This document shows positions 46,987 to 59,758 of a stretch of 64,000 nucleotides of DNA, in pieces. Source of the DNA: Undaria pinnatifida (Eukaryota > Sar > Phaeophyceae > Laminariales > Alariaceae); assembly GCA_012845835.1 (NCBI GenBank), contig JABAKD010000017.1, positions 1 to 64,000 of the forward strand. Reading direction: 5' to 3'. Below the pieces are notes generated by a model that did no database searches, was not told the DNA's origin, and was given only the letters and a program-made list of their open reading frames with translations. Position 1 is the first letter of the stretch. Each line of letters begins with the position of its first letter. Both the position numbers and the translations under genes were made by a program.

Positions 46987-47289
46987 TTACTTTGTGCGCG
47001 TTGATTCCGTTCCATCGCTATAAATGAGCTGTAGGTCCCATCGGTAAAGCGTATCCCGGCCATCGACGATATCAGGTTGCACCCGTCCTCCTTTTCGTAG
47101 AATGAGATGATGTATGAATACCTCTTCTCTTCGAGGCATAATAATACGCATCGTGTCGTCATCCGTTTCCCCCGCATTCGTGAAATCAGATAAACCTATC
47201 ACATACGACGTGTCGCCTACAAGTAGTGTCGTCTGGACAACTTGAACGCTACGACACTTCAAACGCCATGTACGCGTTGAGTCGATCAC
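46987..47289 (-). CDS. Open frame of 100 codons, unknown (weakly lectin-like)
   Basis: A minus-strand frame with beta-strand-like alternation. It ends in DLQLIYSDGTES, which loosely resembles the beta strand of jacalin-type lectin domains (I.L.YSDGT). A possible continuation lies at 46620-46904 after a short intron, but no convincing donor-acceptor pair was found. It overlaps the first bases of the better supported plus-strand exon at 47226. Either that exon starts at the second ATG (47268) or this frame is not coding. Confidence 0.2.
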   Translation of the reverse strand: MIDSTRTWRLKCRSVQVVQTTLLVGDTSYVIGLSDFTNAGETDDDTMRIIMPRREEVFIHHLILRKGGRVQPDIVDGRDTLYRWDLQLIYSDGTESTRTK

Positions 47290-50200
47290 TGCATGGGCTC
47301 TTGTGGGGACGCCATGTTCTTCTAGGGCTTGGTGTCTTCAAGGGAAGCAGCTACTGGAATGCGGCGGCACATCCGTGGGACGATCATACCGGAAAATCTA
47401 AGGTGTTCTCCCAGCAATGGGTGGAGGAGTACAGCGGAGATAATCTGGGGTGTGAGATGGGGAGGGGAAGCTACACGTGGAGAGGGTGCGGCTTCGGGAG
47501 CAACATGAATCGTGAGGACGTTTAGAAGCACCGCTGGAACCAAAGCTATCGTAGAGGGGCTACCCCCATTGTTACTACCCAGATAAGGCTACTGTCAAGA
47601 ATATCCATCTGAAAAACAAAATTTACGGACCTAGCACAACCCATGCTTACTGCCCAGTAACGAACCCCAATACGTTGCCGTGACCACAGCGTAGACCGCA
47701 AGCAAAAAACAAAATGGGTGGCCAGTCACTCGGTGGTGCAGTGTCTCCGATCCGCTGCAAAACGATGCCCATTAAGTGACCCCCCTAACGTAGCCGTGGA
47801 CCTGGCAGCATTGCCGCAATGTGCAAATATTCGAGTACAGTCCGGTTTCACTTGGCGCAAATCTGCAACCGCTCTGTACACTCGACGTACTTCAGCCATT
47901 TTCTTCAATCTATGCCAAGCTCAGCAGCTTGACTAAGTAAGTGACGTATGATTGAGCTTCGCTCTGTGTAGGGCCACAAAATAGTTCGACTTTGTCGGTG
48001 TCATGACGACGATCGGCAGTGGTAGGTCACGCTCGGGCGATGCTGCAGGCGTTCTGGGGATGCTGGTAACCGTTCCTAGAGGGCGGGAACAAACTGAAAG
48101 GGCCTCCTTCACATGCACCCGTCTGGGCGATCGTTGGGTTAGAGATGATAGCCTCATAACGATGCCTGTGTTTGATACGTTCTCCCAGTTAACCGAGGTG
48201 CTCCCACTGGCTTCGGAATCATAGCCCTTATCACAACTGTATTAGACAACATCAACTTACGAGGTTAAGTATTTTGCTGTGGTATATATATATCAACTGC
48301 TGCACGACCAGCCACAACCGCGGCACGATCAGACAACATATCGTCGGACCCAGGCCCCGGTAGGGGGGTTCCTTTATTCATTTGTATTTTCAGTGCCTCA
48401 GTGGCGCCCGCGTGAGCGAACTCCCTGTGCCTTTGTTCATTCTTGGGGTTTCTTGCTGTTTTATTTTTCCGATGTTAATCCGTAATGGAATGGTAATCTA
48501 CTTGAAGCTGCCCCAAAACAAAGTTACCTAATTATGTCCGCGAGGCACAGAGTCACTCGTGCGAGTGGCTCAAACCCAGTGGCGACAATGGGTGTATCCC
48601 CGCTAAGGTAGTCTAGGTCTCCATCTCGAAGGGTTATAAACACTAAGAAACTAGGTCTACCACAAGCGCCAAAATGCAGATACTGAATTGCTGACCACTA
48701 GCGAGTTTGAACTAATCCGTTCTGCTTCATACCGCCTGTGACACCGTGACCGATGCTAAAATTCTTGCCATGTCACCAGATTTGCTTAATGCGTGGGTAT
48801 ACGCGCTGTCAGCGGAAGGGTGGCGTGACCTTGCCGTAATTATCGGCAAAAACCAGCTAAGAGACGTAGAATGTTCCCATGAGAGCAAGGGACTTGCGTC
48901 ACATGGGTGGAGCTGCATTTTCAGCAGCATGCCGCATTTGTGCATTTTCGACACACCCGAGGTCAGCCTAGTATATAGTATTTGGAGTATATCATGCTCT
49001 AGGGTAGTTTCGTCAAGGCACAAATGAAGTTCCGCCCGTGCTCGCTGTATGGAGCATATTCCGCCTTTGCCGCAGGGATGGTGTAACCCAAGGCAATCAA
49101 ATTTCAAGTTTTGTTTGATAATACGAGCAATGTCAAGCAATGTTATTGATTTTGAAGACGTACAACAACGTCACACGATACCATGCGGGTGTTTGGGTTT
49201 GCTGAAGACTCTCTTGATTTGGCGCGTTTCGATGTCTGAAAGTGATTTCCATTTTTTCCTTGTCAATCGAAACTGCAATTGACGTGTGTTAATCGTGTAA
49301 CTTGACCAACATAACAGCACATTTGACTTTTCCTTCGCAGATGTGGCATCATCACATGAATTCATCTGGCGTTTCAACTGAAGACCAAGACGAGGCGTCC
49401 TGGTTCTCGTTAGGCTCGATCGTCAAAGCAGATTTCGTGACACCACTTCAGATGCTGGGAATCGATCAACTCCGCGCTAAGGCAGTACGTCCCCACGAAA
49501 GCTGATGTCAACGCTCCTAACCTCGCGTTGTTCGTCGTATATGCTCGTGTTTACGCACGTTAACATCATATCATCGCCAACATGTAGAACTTGGTATCCT
49601 GAATGCAAGGCAATGTCCGATGTCTCGACGTTATGTAGCCTTAGCAGATTCAATTTGGCAGTTTATACCTGACGACCACAAACAATCGTCGTCGTTAGTA
49701 TGTTAAACCCGCCTCAAGTGCCTTTGTTGCTTCGATAAGAAAGTTCGTTTGGTGTCATGTGGAACACAATCAATCGCTGGTTCAGACTCTACGATGACGT
49801 TGACTAAGCACTTCACTCGGGTCGACCAGGTGCCGATGCAGCACATACGTTTGTGTTGTAGTATGTGGCCCGACACGTATTTGACTTGCTTGCAATGTAC
49901 GATCTACTAGTGAACGACCATCCCCAGCAGCCAAATTGTGAACAATAAACGTGTTGCCGATTGCTGGTATCCGTAACCAATAAACACGCTCTGGAATCGG
50001 TCGCCCCGTGACAACCCAGGTGATGGCGAGAATCTTGTGGGAGTCGAGGACCCCTTGGCTCAGACAAGATGTGCACGTGGTGACCCATATGAGGCACACA
50101 TTCGGAAGGGCGCCGTTCATCGCGATACATATCCGACGAGGGGACAAAATAATGCAGAACAGTGACCTTTGGCAAGAGGCGGAGGTAAGAACGACTAGTG

Positions 50201-51134
50201 TCTAAATTGTCGACGAATGGGATGGGGTTACAGTAGCGTCGCCGCATAGCGACCGACTAAATTCACTCATCGACTACCGCCATCCAGCGAAAGGTTTCTC
50301 CTCGACAGATGGAATCAGAGCATTGAAATTTAACGACTGAAGAAACAACTTGGTTGGTTCCCCCCGATCGTGTGAAATAATTTATCCTCAGGCATACTTG
50401 GCGGCGCCGTTTAACTATCTCGAAGAAGCACCTACTCGAACTGCGGTGGACCACATAAAAGGCATATGGGTGGCCTCAGACAACGAAACCGTCGTGGACG
50501 AGATCCGCTTCCTTGCCAACGCATACTTTCCAAACGTACGAAGCGAGGACATTGTTTACGTTGCCGGTGGAGTGCCTGGAGGAGTGCAGATCCCGGACGT
50601 GACAACCGTGTCAATGGCACAGGTCAGACATGTGCGGTCGTCATGAGATTAGCACACGAGGTAAACTAAGAACACCAGCATTCACCCAACTGTCAATATG
50701 ACGCAAATATGTGGTTCGGGTACACGATAGCGTTTAATGGTCATTTAGGCAATTCCGGGCAGTTACAGCGCTTCGGCAAAAGCAAACCACGCCTCGGCGA
50801 GTTTTTTTCTCTTGTTCAAATATTCAGCCCTGAAATTTTCATGTGCTCAACCGGAACGAACGTACTTCGGCTCTTGTCAGCAAATGCGAAGGACGACTGC
50901 GCGGTGGTAACCTTTCACGTTGAACGAGAGCGGAAGCCTCGGGCCAGATATTTAAGACTGTGTTTCTCTCAACACGTTTTCGCGAGTAAACGTCTATTCA
51001 AACTCCGACATCGTCTGAGCCATGCTTTGCTCGGGTCGTTTCGGCCTCAAACACTTCTTACCGACGAGAGGAATTATCAGGAAAATGGGCCGTTCATGTT
51101 ACTCTACCATGGGCAGCAAACCTACATTGAGTAA
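47226..51134 (+). CDS. GT23/FUT8-like fucosyltransferase-type glycosyltransferase, six exons
   Basis: Probable Golgi enzyme transferring a sugar (likely fucose from GDP-fucose). Proposed exons are 47226-47511, 48780-48961, 49341-49484, 50020-50184, 50392-50622 and about 50769 onward. The first junction is phase 1 and the others phase 0. Donors are GTGAGG, GTCAGC, GTACGT, GTAAGA and GTCAGA, and all acceptors end in AG. The spliced protein reads GFGSNMN (exon 1), NAWVYALSA...LAVI (exon 2), HGWSCIF...PHLC (exon 2) and IAIHIRRGDK (exon 4, about residues 238-247). WVASDNE (exon 5) and FMCSTGTNVLRLL (exon 6) follow. These are the ordered motifs of the FUT8-type fold; the paired Arg is the GDP-fucose-binding motif. 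The start is uncertain: ATG 47226 or 47268, or an upstream exon. The 3' end is also uncertain, because a GTAACC donor at about 50909 could end exon 6. Confidence 0.78.
47512..48779 (+). other. Intron 1 of the GT23-like gene
   Basis: Runs from GTGAGG to CATGTCACCAG. Joining the exons across it restores a His codon and the reading frame. It contains the second copy of the duplicated fragment (48390-48660). No competing gene is seen in its 1.27 kb. Confidence 0.65.
48390..48660 (+). repeat. Duplicated fragment, intronic copy
   Basis: Partner of 46440-46640, about 1.95 kb downstream and inside intron 1. Similarity is mosaic and stops are present, so neither copy need be coding. Confidence 0.5.
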
Positions 51135-52884
51135 GGATGTTCTGATTACCTTACCTTCGATTCAGCGTGTGGCTAAGCACCCCGGCGGACATCTTATTAA
51201 AAAATGCGAGAGCAGGGGCCGGGGCATCGGCTCGAGTTTTTCTTCGTCAACGGCCATGGCCCAGGCGCGAACGAGCGAAGGTCATTAGCCGGGACGGTTA
51301 ATCATGACTTCCTGTTCAGTGGTGGCGAACTTGGCGTTACGTCAGAACACAACCAAAGCGCACAATTTGTTCCATAAAATCCCGTGCTAGTGCAACCCCA
51401 CGAACCTAGAAGCTGCCGCTACTGCTTTTAAAAGCTGCCACCGCTCGCTGTTGTCATTGGCGCGTTCTGCCACCTGATCCTGCTGCTGGTGGTGTTGGTG
51501 TTTGCTGTGGGGTGTTGCGGCCCCGACTGGATGCTGGTAGCTAATGCTGATTTGCTGTTTGATACTGCCTGCTGCATATTGATGCCGTTCTGATGCCGCT
51601 ACCTATTTTTTGTCTGATGTTACTGGTTGCTAGATTGTTCCGTCTTCTCTCCATCTGCTGCTGCTCCTGGCTACTACTTTGCAAACTGCTGCTACTGGTC
51701 TCTTCTGCTGATGCTACTCTTGCTGCTGGCAAATTTTGTTAACTGCTGCAAAACTACAAACCACCGTCCATCGTCCACCAGCGCATAATTTTTACCGCAG
51801 TTTCCAATGTCGTGCTGAACGTGTTCCTTGCGGCAGCTATACTAGACTACCTTACATCTTGTATTTGGACTACTTCCACCGCCCGAACTCACTGCTCAAT
51901 TTGGTTTATCATCTGTGCGTCCGACATGCTTACAATATTCATTCACATAGCTGTGTTTGGACTCGTCCAACTACATATGTGGCATGTACTGCATGATAAC
52001 CTGTTGATGACATCTTAGTTCCAAAATTAGCCACTTCGCGATTGAGGCAGACTAGTGACACATCCCCTTGTAGCTTCGGTGCGTCCTTTGTCTTTAACGG
52101 TGTACACGTCACACGTTGGACTGACATATTCCCCATTTATATAATATATGGTTGTTGATACGTCGCAATGGTTTGGCCTGACTTGGGTCCTCAGCGTTAA
52201 CCCTCAGTCTGGGTTACCCCGACCTCGCTTTTCAGCGTTTAATCTTGACGGTGATAAAGTGGTGGAGTATGTATTATAAAGGATATATGCAACACCCAGT
52301 TACAATCAACATTACGTCTATAACGCAAAACGTGTGCGTGATCTGCAGGATGTTGATCACGCTCATGGAGTGAAACCTGTCACCACTCCTGCGCATGTGT
52401 TGGGCATTAGAGATAGTGCGTTTCACTTGTATTCCATTCGTCTGGTAAAGGAACATGTAACTTCTAGATAATTGAATGAATTGCTGCTGCGCCGATGTGT
52501 TCCACATAGTTTGCCTGGTCCTTAGCCAATTGAACTGCTCATGGTCATTTATGTCCTGTACAAGTTTTTACAGCCCACGCTTTGGGGGACGAATGTACCG
52601 TAGAGCGTTTCGCGTGCGGATCCCCGGAAAATGCATGTTCCAACGTCGTAGAATACTTGATCTCCAACACCAACGTAGACCTCATCATCGACCGATTCGT
52701 GTGCGGGACCAGTAAACTATGCCAATTTTTCAATTAATCCCATTTGCGTCACTCCTCGCTCCTCCCTATATTCCCCATAAGGTGTATGCCTCGTTTGTGT
52801 ATCTGATGGCGGACTTGGACCAGCTGGCTGCGGCTAACGTCTTCGTCGGTACGTTCAGCTTCAATGTGGGACGGCTTGTCATGC
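51135..52884. other. No recognisable gene
   Basis: A CTG/GCTGCTG-rich stretch occurs at about 51410-51740. Later exons of the glycosyltransferase gene could lie at the left of this interval but none is recognised. Confidence 0.4.
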
Positions 52885-53420
52885 TGCTCAGGGAGAGCTT
52901 CGGCAAACCTAGGCATTCCTGCATCAGTCTGGACGTTGAATGGCAACCTAACAGGCAGCGCAGCCTTGAGCTTGAATGAGCACGACGCGGCATATCTCTC
53001 TTGCATCCATTGTTGAACGTGAAGCGCAAGTTTGCGTGTAGTTTAAGAAGGCGGGCGCTTGGAGAGAGCGTCGGCAAACCCAGGCCTTCGTGTTGTATTC
53101 ATAAATTTTCGAAATGTATCAGTACGGATTTTGATTGGCCACCTAACAGGTGTCGAAGTAATTTGCTTAATTGAGCACGACCCGGGATATCACTCTTCGT
53201 TCCGTCGCTGAACGGGCAGCGCAATTTGGAGAGGGGATTAAAACGGTGCTTGCTCAGGGAAGGCTTTGGTAACGAAAACATTCCTGCACCAGTCCGAACT
53301 TTGATGGGCAACCCGACAGGTAGCCCGCCCTAGAGCCGGATTGAGCACGTTCCGGGGTATCAATGTTGCCTGCGGCGCTGACCGTGCGGCGCAATTTGAA
53401 GTGGGGTCAACAAAGGCGAG
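52885..53420. repeat. Three tandem diverged units of about 170-196 bp
   Basis: Units start at about 52891, 53061 and 53257. Each holds a block like GGGA.(A)GC.T.GG.AAAC, then CATTCCTGCA.CAGTC.G, an AACC.(A)ACAGG.. word and TTGAGCACG. The copies have diverged well beyond recent slippage. On the minus strand short frames recur in each unit (GMPRF / GMFSLPKPSLS types), so the array may derive from repeated exons of a repeat protein. No domain can be named. Confidence 0.6.
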
Positions 53421-55308
53421 ATAGACGACTTTCATTCCGAATTTGTTGGATATTTCACCGACACCTTCGTCAGGCACATGGAATGGGTGTAAACCTCAAA
53501 ACAAGCCTGCCCAATTTGGCGTTAGAGAAGCTTGGCTGCATTCCGATAAAGATTGCTCGGTGGCATTCAGGAACTGCATGAGCCCGATGATCGCTGTTGC
53601 CAGGATTGAAGAACGCTTGGCGATGGGTATGAAATACGCATTGGTTTACTGGTAAAAACGAGGGGCAAGTCCACGACCAACCATAATGCCTACTACGCTT
53701 GTACATGAGAAGATAGGGTCAGTAGTGCTTCGACGAATTATTACCGACTGACGGCGTACCTCGACTGAGTTACTAGCCAATAAGGTTGTAGTACCGTTTG
53801 CGATAAAACCCATTGCTCATTGTATATCTAGACCGTGAAATTGCGTATCGGGTTGCCCTTTAAAGTTTATCCAAGACAAACGCCTTCGTGGAATTCAATA
53901 CAGGTTAAATCGAATATACGTCGGGCAGTAGTTGCACAGTTGTGCTCGGGTTGTTGCGCGATAATGATACCCATGGGGTATTAGGGTTAAGTTCCTTGGA
54001 ATCGAATATTGCGGAGGAAAAAGGAATTCCGAATTATTGGGTTGTGGTTCTGGGAAGTACTGGGGATTTTGACTGGAGGGAAGACGTGAAGAGGGGGTTT
54101 TCCGTCCCCACCCCATGATCGCTCAATCCTCGCCATCCTCCCCAACCTCTCCTGCCTATTCCCTCCGTATTGATCTGAATACATAATAAGCAAGAGCTAA
54201 ACACAACAACTTCTTCTTTCTGAGATAGACTATACCGCAAAGGGCAGAAATTTGTCTGGACATCAGCTCGGGGCTCCGTCTTCTGTTCAAGTCTATCATT
54301 TGAACACGTCAACGTGGTCAATTTCGAACGTGACTGATTGTTCTGACATGGGTGACGAAGAAAGCATCGTTGAAGAACTCCAGGCGCTACTCGAGAATCT
54401 GGGTAGGACCTTGGAAGGAAGACTGTCGAAGGTCGAGACTAGTCGAGAGGAGACTGATAGACTGCAAGAGGGATATGTCGGTGGAGGCATGCCCTTACAT
54501 CGGGAAGGTGCTGGGACTGGTGAGCGGGCAGGGTCTGCTTCACCCAGTCGTAGAGATTAGGAGTCAACATTAATAGCCTGCTGCAAACTATTGGTGAGGT
54601 CGAGGTTGCCAGTGGCAGCAGTCTCACACTAATATCTCGGGAAATAAGTGGCATCAAAACTGCTGTTCACAAACTGAGGAGTAGTGTAGATTTCTCTTTA
54701 TGGAAGAGACGTTCTGAGGGTTTGCGAGATTTAATTATTGTTTGCAGACTTTTGCAACTGTAACTGACATTCCTGTAACCGACCCATCCGCGACTTCTCG
54801 TTTTCCTCGATCAAGGATTCAGCGTGGCTAGTATTCGATGAGCCCGTACATATTGCGTTGACATGTTTCACGGAGAGCATCACGGACCGTGAGTTGTCAA
54901 GCGTGTTTGACACCAACTCCCCTAGTGCTAGTTGGCGTCTATTCTATTTTGTTCTACAATGGATGGCTTCTTACCCAAAACACTCTCTCTCTCTCTGAAA
55001 AATCGAAATGAAAACGCCGTTTGAACAAGTTCGAGATGGCAAAAAACGAAAACCCGATGAAAGTTTTGCATGGCTCGACAAAATCGTAGGCAAAACGTGC
55101 CCCCTTGAGGGTTCACTCACTGAAATCTAGAGAATGTGAACTTGAAAATCGTAAAAACGTACGACCAACTATCAATTCGAATAACGTACGATATTGTACA
55201 GAGAAGACATCACCCGTGCCAAGAAAAAGGCGATGTTCAGGCAGACGTACACAATCATATCCAGACAGTGTAAAACCAAGACTAATTGTAATGTAGGGCA
55301 AGCCCTCG
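53421..55308. other. No firm gene
   Basis: A 102-codon frame at 54252-54560 would encode a Glu/Leu-rich, possibly coiled-coil segment (about residues 38-70). Because it precedes the copia remnant on the same strand it could be old gag sequence. Nothing else is recognised. Confidence 0.35.
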
Positions 55309-56039
55309 TTGCGAACAAGCCCCCTGTCGAAACCGACAGAGCATGAAGGTAGTAGTAGGAACGAACGTGCTTGTAACGGTGTAGCTGGTAAGGGTATTCC
55401 TTGGGGTGCTGCTGAGACCAAAAATGACAACAGCAGTACGAAGGACAGGAAGAGGAAGTACGACGACACGCGGAACAATTGTCATCGTCGCCTGGAGCAA
55501 GGTCATCGACGGTTCGACTGCACCGCACACGTCATTTCCGCCGCGAGGAAATCCCATAGCGGTTTTGATGTGCCTGACGGTTGATATGCCTGGTAAAAAT
55601 GATGCGGTAGGAGGGTACGAGCAGAGTAAGGATGGGGAGTTAGGAATGTTCTAGGGTTAGGGTTAGTGTTCACATGACTCGCCTAGCTGACTCCCTGCGT
55701 GAATTGCACCCAACCGAGGACAAGGTCAACCTTTGCAACGATACTCTGATTGGCGTTGATGGTTACTGGTCGCTGACTGCAGCTTTTTCCACCAAGGAAG
55801 GAGGTGTCACAGTAAGGCTTGTGAAGGTGACTTACGCACCCGACATGCTTTCAACCAATTTTCCGTATATAATGGCTGCACGCAAGCGAAGAGTAGGTTT
55901 TGCGACTGATAATGGAGGTGTGAGCGTGACCTTAGCGGATGGGCGCCTTAGGGTTTGGAGTGATGGATGTGGATACTCAACGTTTGGTGGAGAGATTGAC
56001 GCTGATGGCGACTACACCCCCTTGATAGGAAGAGTTTAG
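55309..56039 (+). pseudogene. Second Ty1/copia remnant: gag zinc knuckle and protease region
   Basis: The first part (55309-55584) contains CHRRLEQGHRRFDC, a zinc knuckle with one Cys replaced by Arg or lost. After a frame change, 55674-56039 carries HMT...LRELHP, then VRLVKVTYAPDMLSTN, the strand that follows copia proteases. RRVGFATD and a WSDG segment follow. The catalytic D-S-G-A codons would fall at 55653-55664, but there the sequence is a TTAGGG-like tract. No integrase or reverse transcriptase follows and no LTRs are seen. Confidence 0.7.
55652..55666 (+). repeat. Telomere-like tract inside copia protease remnant
   Basis: TAGGGTTAGGGTTAG, about two and a half units, sits immediately before the codons for HMT of the protease remnant. 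Confidence 0.8.
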
Positions 56040-59000
56040 AAGGGCACCGCGATTTCCGTCTGGGGGTAGGATTCAATAACATCCCTAATGTTTTCAAGTA
56101 GATCCCATTATTTGATAATAATGGGGTTCTCGTTTTGGCAATTCTCAAGGTGACAGTGCCCACGTTTGTTGATACGCCTAGGGAGGTTATTCATCAGTAT
56201 AGGTTTTTTGGAATATACGTTGGACGGTTGCACAATTGTACTCGTTTTTTTTTAGTGATATTTAGCGGAAAAGTCCTTGCAAACGAACAGCGCGGAGAAA
56301 AAATGGAATTGAGAATTCCTGGATTGTCTGTGTACGCTCCTCATGACATACTATACAGACTTCGCCTTTCTACCTTCGGCACTGCCTCCGGTAGGTATCG
56401 TTTGCTTTGCGCGCATGCACAGACAGCGACGACGCGGCCTCGACGTGTCGAAGCTTGGCTGGAATCATATTCGTATATGAAGATTATTCCTGCTCAGACC
56501 TCCTGCCCACCAGCGGTGGGTCCACCCAAGCCAAACCTGGGCGCTACTGGTTGGCACGTGCTACACGTCTGCGTAGGAATATACAACGGCGGCCTCCCAC
56601 TTCAGCGTTCTATCTTCCTTTTGGCGGTACTCCGCCCACAACTCCACCTCTCACGTCAGTGTTGCCAACGTCACCGTCTTTTCTAGTTCCTCGGCCGTCA
56701 CATCACCCAATCCCATCCCTAACACCAACACCCGATAACAAAAGGTAGATTGTCCCCTGCACCTCTACTCCGTTTACAGCACAAGCGAAGCCAGGCGGTT
56801 TCTGGTCATGCTTAAGCTGTTTCCGACGCAGGGACCCCCGGAAGAGTGGTGTTATTGCTGGTGCTGTTGCCATATTGCCCGCTTCGCTTCAACGTCTTTC
56901 TTGAATTCCTGTGAAAGAATTGCACTCGCAGCCTTCCACCTCTAGTCGGTCGGCCAGCACCTCGTTGTGGAATTGCTACCGCTACATTCCGGCTCGCCGC
57001 AAAGGAAGTGAAGTCCAGCACCTGCCGGGTTCTCCCTTTCCAGATACTAAGGTGGCGAAAGGCTTGACGTTAGTGTCCTGGCAGACATCCTGCTAACGGC
57101 GCGAACAGATCAAACAGCAAGAAGGACACAGGGGATGGAAACACGAGGGGTTATCCGTCACTGAAAACTCAACGCTGTCATAACGCCGCAATTCGAAGTG
57201 GCAACGGAATAGTGGCAGGCAGTATACATCGAGTCCAAAAACCGATGCACGAATGCAGCCCCCTACAGAGCAGCTGGTAGTCACCCGTCAATAGTTCTCT
57301 GTGTTCAGCGGCGCGGCCAACCGGTGCCATCTGTTGCGTCAACGTGGTCGTCTCTGCCACCGCACCCTTGAGAAGTAGCGAAAAAAATGCCAACCTCACA
57401 CTGGTCTTGCTAACATTCCGCGCTACCACTAGCCCAGAAAAATTGCACGGCATGTGGCATCTTCTTCAGTCCCACCATTGGAAAGTGGGGTCGACTACCA
57501 CCGGGCTGAATCTCCAGAGGATTGTCTATCAGCATTGAGCGTAAACCCCTACCAAACGCTAGCAAGTCCGGACCCGTGCAGCTGTGCCGTCGTTGGAATT
57601 ACTGGGGAACTGAGCGTCGACCACGATCCTTGAGAGGGTGGGGCAGAACTGTTAATAGAGTTCACCGCGACTGGTTTGGATGCAGAGCGAGTGACTGTAA
57701 TTGAATTACGAGCGAAAGCAACATAGTGCTCCCTACTTGGTACATTGCAACTCTTCATTGTGCTTAGCACGCCCCCCTTCTAAATACGCGTACTGTACTA
57801 TTTCGCTTAATATGAAGACGCCATACCCAATGGCACGCAAACAGTAGCTTTCGACGATGCTGACTGCGCCCAGGTGAGCCGAGTGACTAATTCATTATCT
57901 CCAAAGATCCCAACCATACCCAAGTCGTGTGTTTATTGCGGTGGTGGCAGTGAGCCAATTATAGTCAATGCGGTCAAACGTTGTGTGGCGCCGTACAACG
58001 GTATAGCCCCAATGATCTACGAGGCAATCGAGCCGCCCTGTCCATGATATTTCTTTGTGTTGTATATCCATTGTTATGCAGCCCCCCCCCCCCCAGGCGC
58101 AAGTGCGTCTGAACTCACCTTGATGAGATAGAATCGAAGACCAGATCCAATAGGCCAAGGTCTTCCGCACCCGGCTTAATTCTGTCGGGGGCTCCAAGTG
58201 AGACTCGCCGTCTGGGGCGCTGGAAATTGGGATGATAGGAAGACATATTTTGGGGACGGGCGATAAGCAGCACGGTGATATTTTCGCCAACCGGTCATGG
58301 CATACGAGACAAGCAATCGTTTGCAATCCCAGGTTCACCCACGAGACAAGGAAAAAAAGGGCGCCTGAGACGCGATCTCATTGTACTCGCTCACATGGTT
58401 CGCACTCCGAGCGCAATCTTGTTTATTTGTCATCCGTGATACTACCGGTGTTTTTTGACGTAAATTGGTACTCAACCCGGACACGATATATCACAGGCCG
58501 AAGGGTTTGAAACTTACCAGCACAACCTAACGTATCACAGTGCTTGCTAGGACAGAACAACCGCGGGAAATATCGTTTTCGTCCGGCTCAACGGGCAACT
58601 TGAGCTTGACTCGCTGCCTTGTCATATCAAAACAGAGGCTACCGAACGGATTCAACCACAAAGAAAATAGAAAACACCAAGGGGTCAAAGGCGGTATGCC
58701 CATCAATGCATATTTCACACTGACGGGGCGGTTTTGGATGCAAGCACCAATATCGAAAACTGAATGTAGAAGTGTACTTTATGGGCAAAGCACATGAACA
58801 TTTACAACTGACAATCACCGCATCGCGCTCCCCGGGAATGCTATGAATAGTTTTGCGCCGATGTCGTCCGTCATGGTTTTGAGCCCCACTCCACGAACAG
58901 GCGTATGATTGGTGCGCGGGGCGACCTTCACGCCCTCCGCACAACGTCCTAAAATAGTGGTAGGGAACAGCATCACCAGGTCATACGTCAGCAGGCAGAA

Positions 59001-59758
59001 ACAGTCTGAACGCCATTACGCCAATACTAACTGTATATTTGAGGAAGAGAAGAACGTGAAAGGATGTGAGGTATGGGATGGAGACTGGTTCAAGAGGTGC
59101 ACGTCCACGGTAGAACGTGACGCACATCACACGCGTTGCGGTGCACGTTGTTCAAGCCTGAATGAGACATGAAATAATCGTCCCTCCGCGCCATGTACTC
59201 GACAACAAGTCAACCTCACCTTAATGTGGCGGAATCCTTTCCCCTTGTCCACGTTTCTGGATCCTGCCAAAGGCTGTATTGTGCTCCCGGTGGATGCTTC
59301 GGCGTTGAGGATCCCATCAATCAATGAGCACCTTTCTTAAGAAGCAAGGGCGAAGAGAGAAACGTTGTTATACAGATGCTGCTGAGTCCTATCTCGTATG
59401 CCTTAAGGTTGCTACCTACCAGAGTACAAGCAGTACCTGTGCACTTACTCACCTGTGTACTTGAACGATCTGTTTGCGCGGATATAACTATACGGCAACA
59501 GATGCTCGGCGATACGAACAGCAAGACACCGTAGACGACAGCAACAGCATTCTCAACAGTTAGCGCAAATGCTACTACTGATACTGTACAGCATAAACCC
59601 CAGTTTTTGCTGCGGCTACTGCTGCTTCATGTGACAGTTGCTGTTGCCATGCCTATCACCGCCGCTGTTTTTCTTCACCTGGTAAAACAGTGTATCGACA
59701 ACGTGCGTGGTGTGCATGTTGTCCGGCAATACGGTACGTGAGTTGGAGAGCCGCGGGT
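56040..59758. other. No recognisable gene
   Basis: Several frames are open but short. Possible donor-like ends follow IKPGAEDLGLLDL (minus, near 58140) and GKGFRHIK (minus, near 59220). They suggest decayed or real minus-strand exons that I could not join. A C-run lies near 58083-58094. Confidence 0.35.

Noticed and set aside
52885-53420. FNIP-type leucine-rich repeats
   Set aside because: The period and short frames suggested them, but the L..L.FG..FN signature is not present in any frame.
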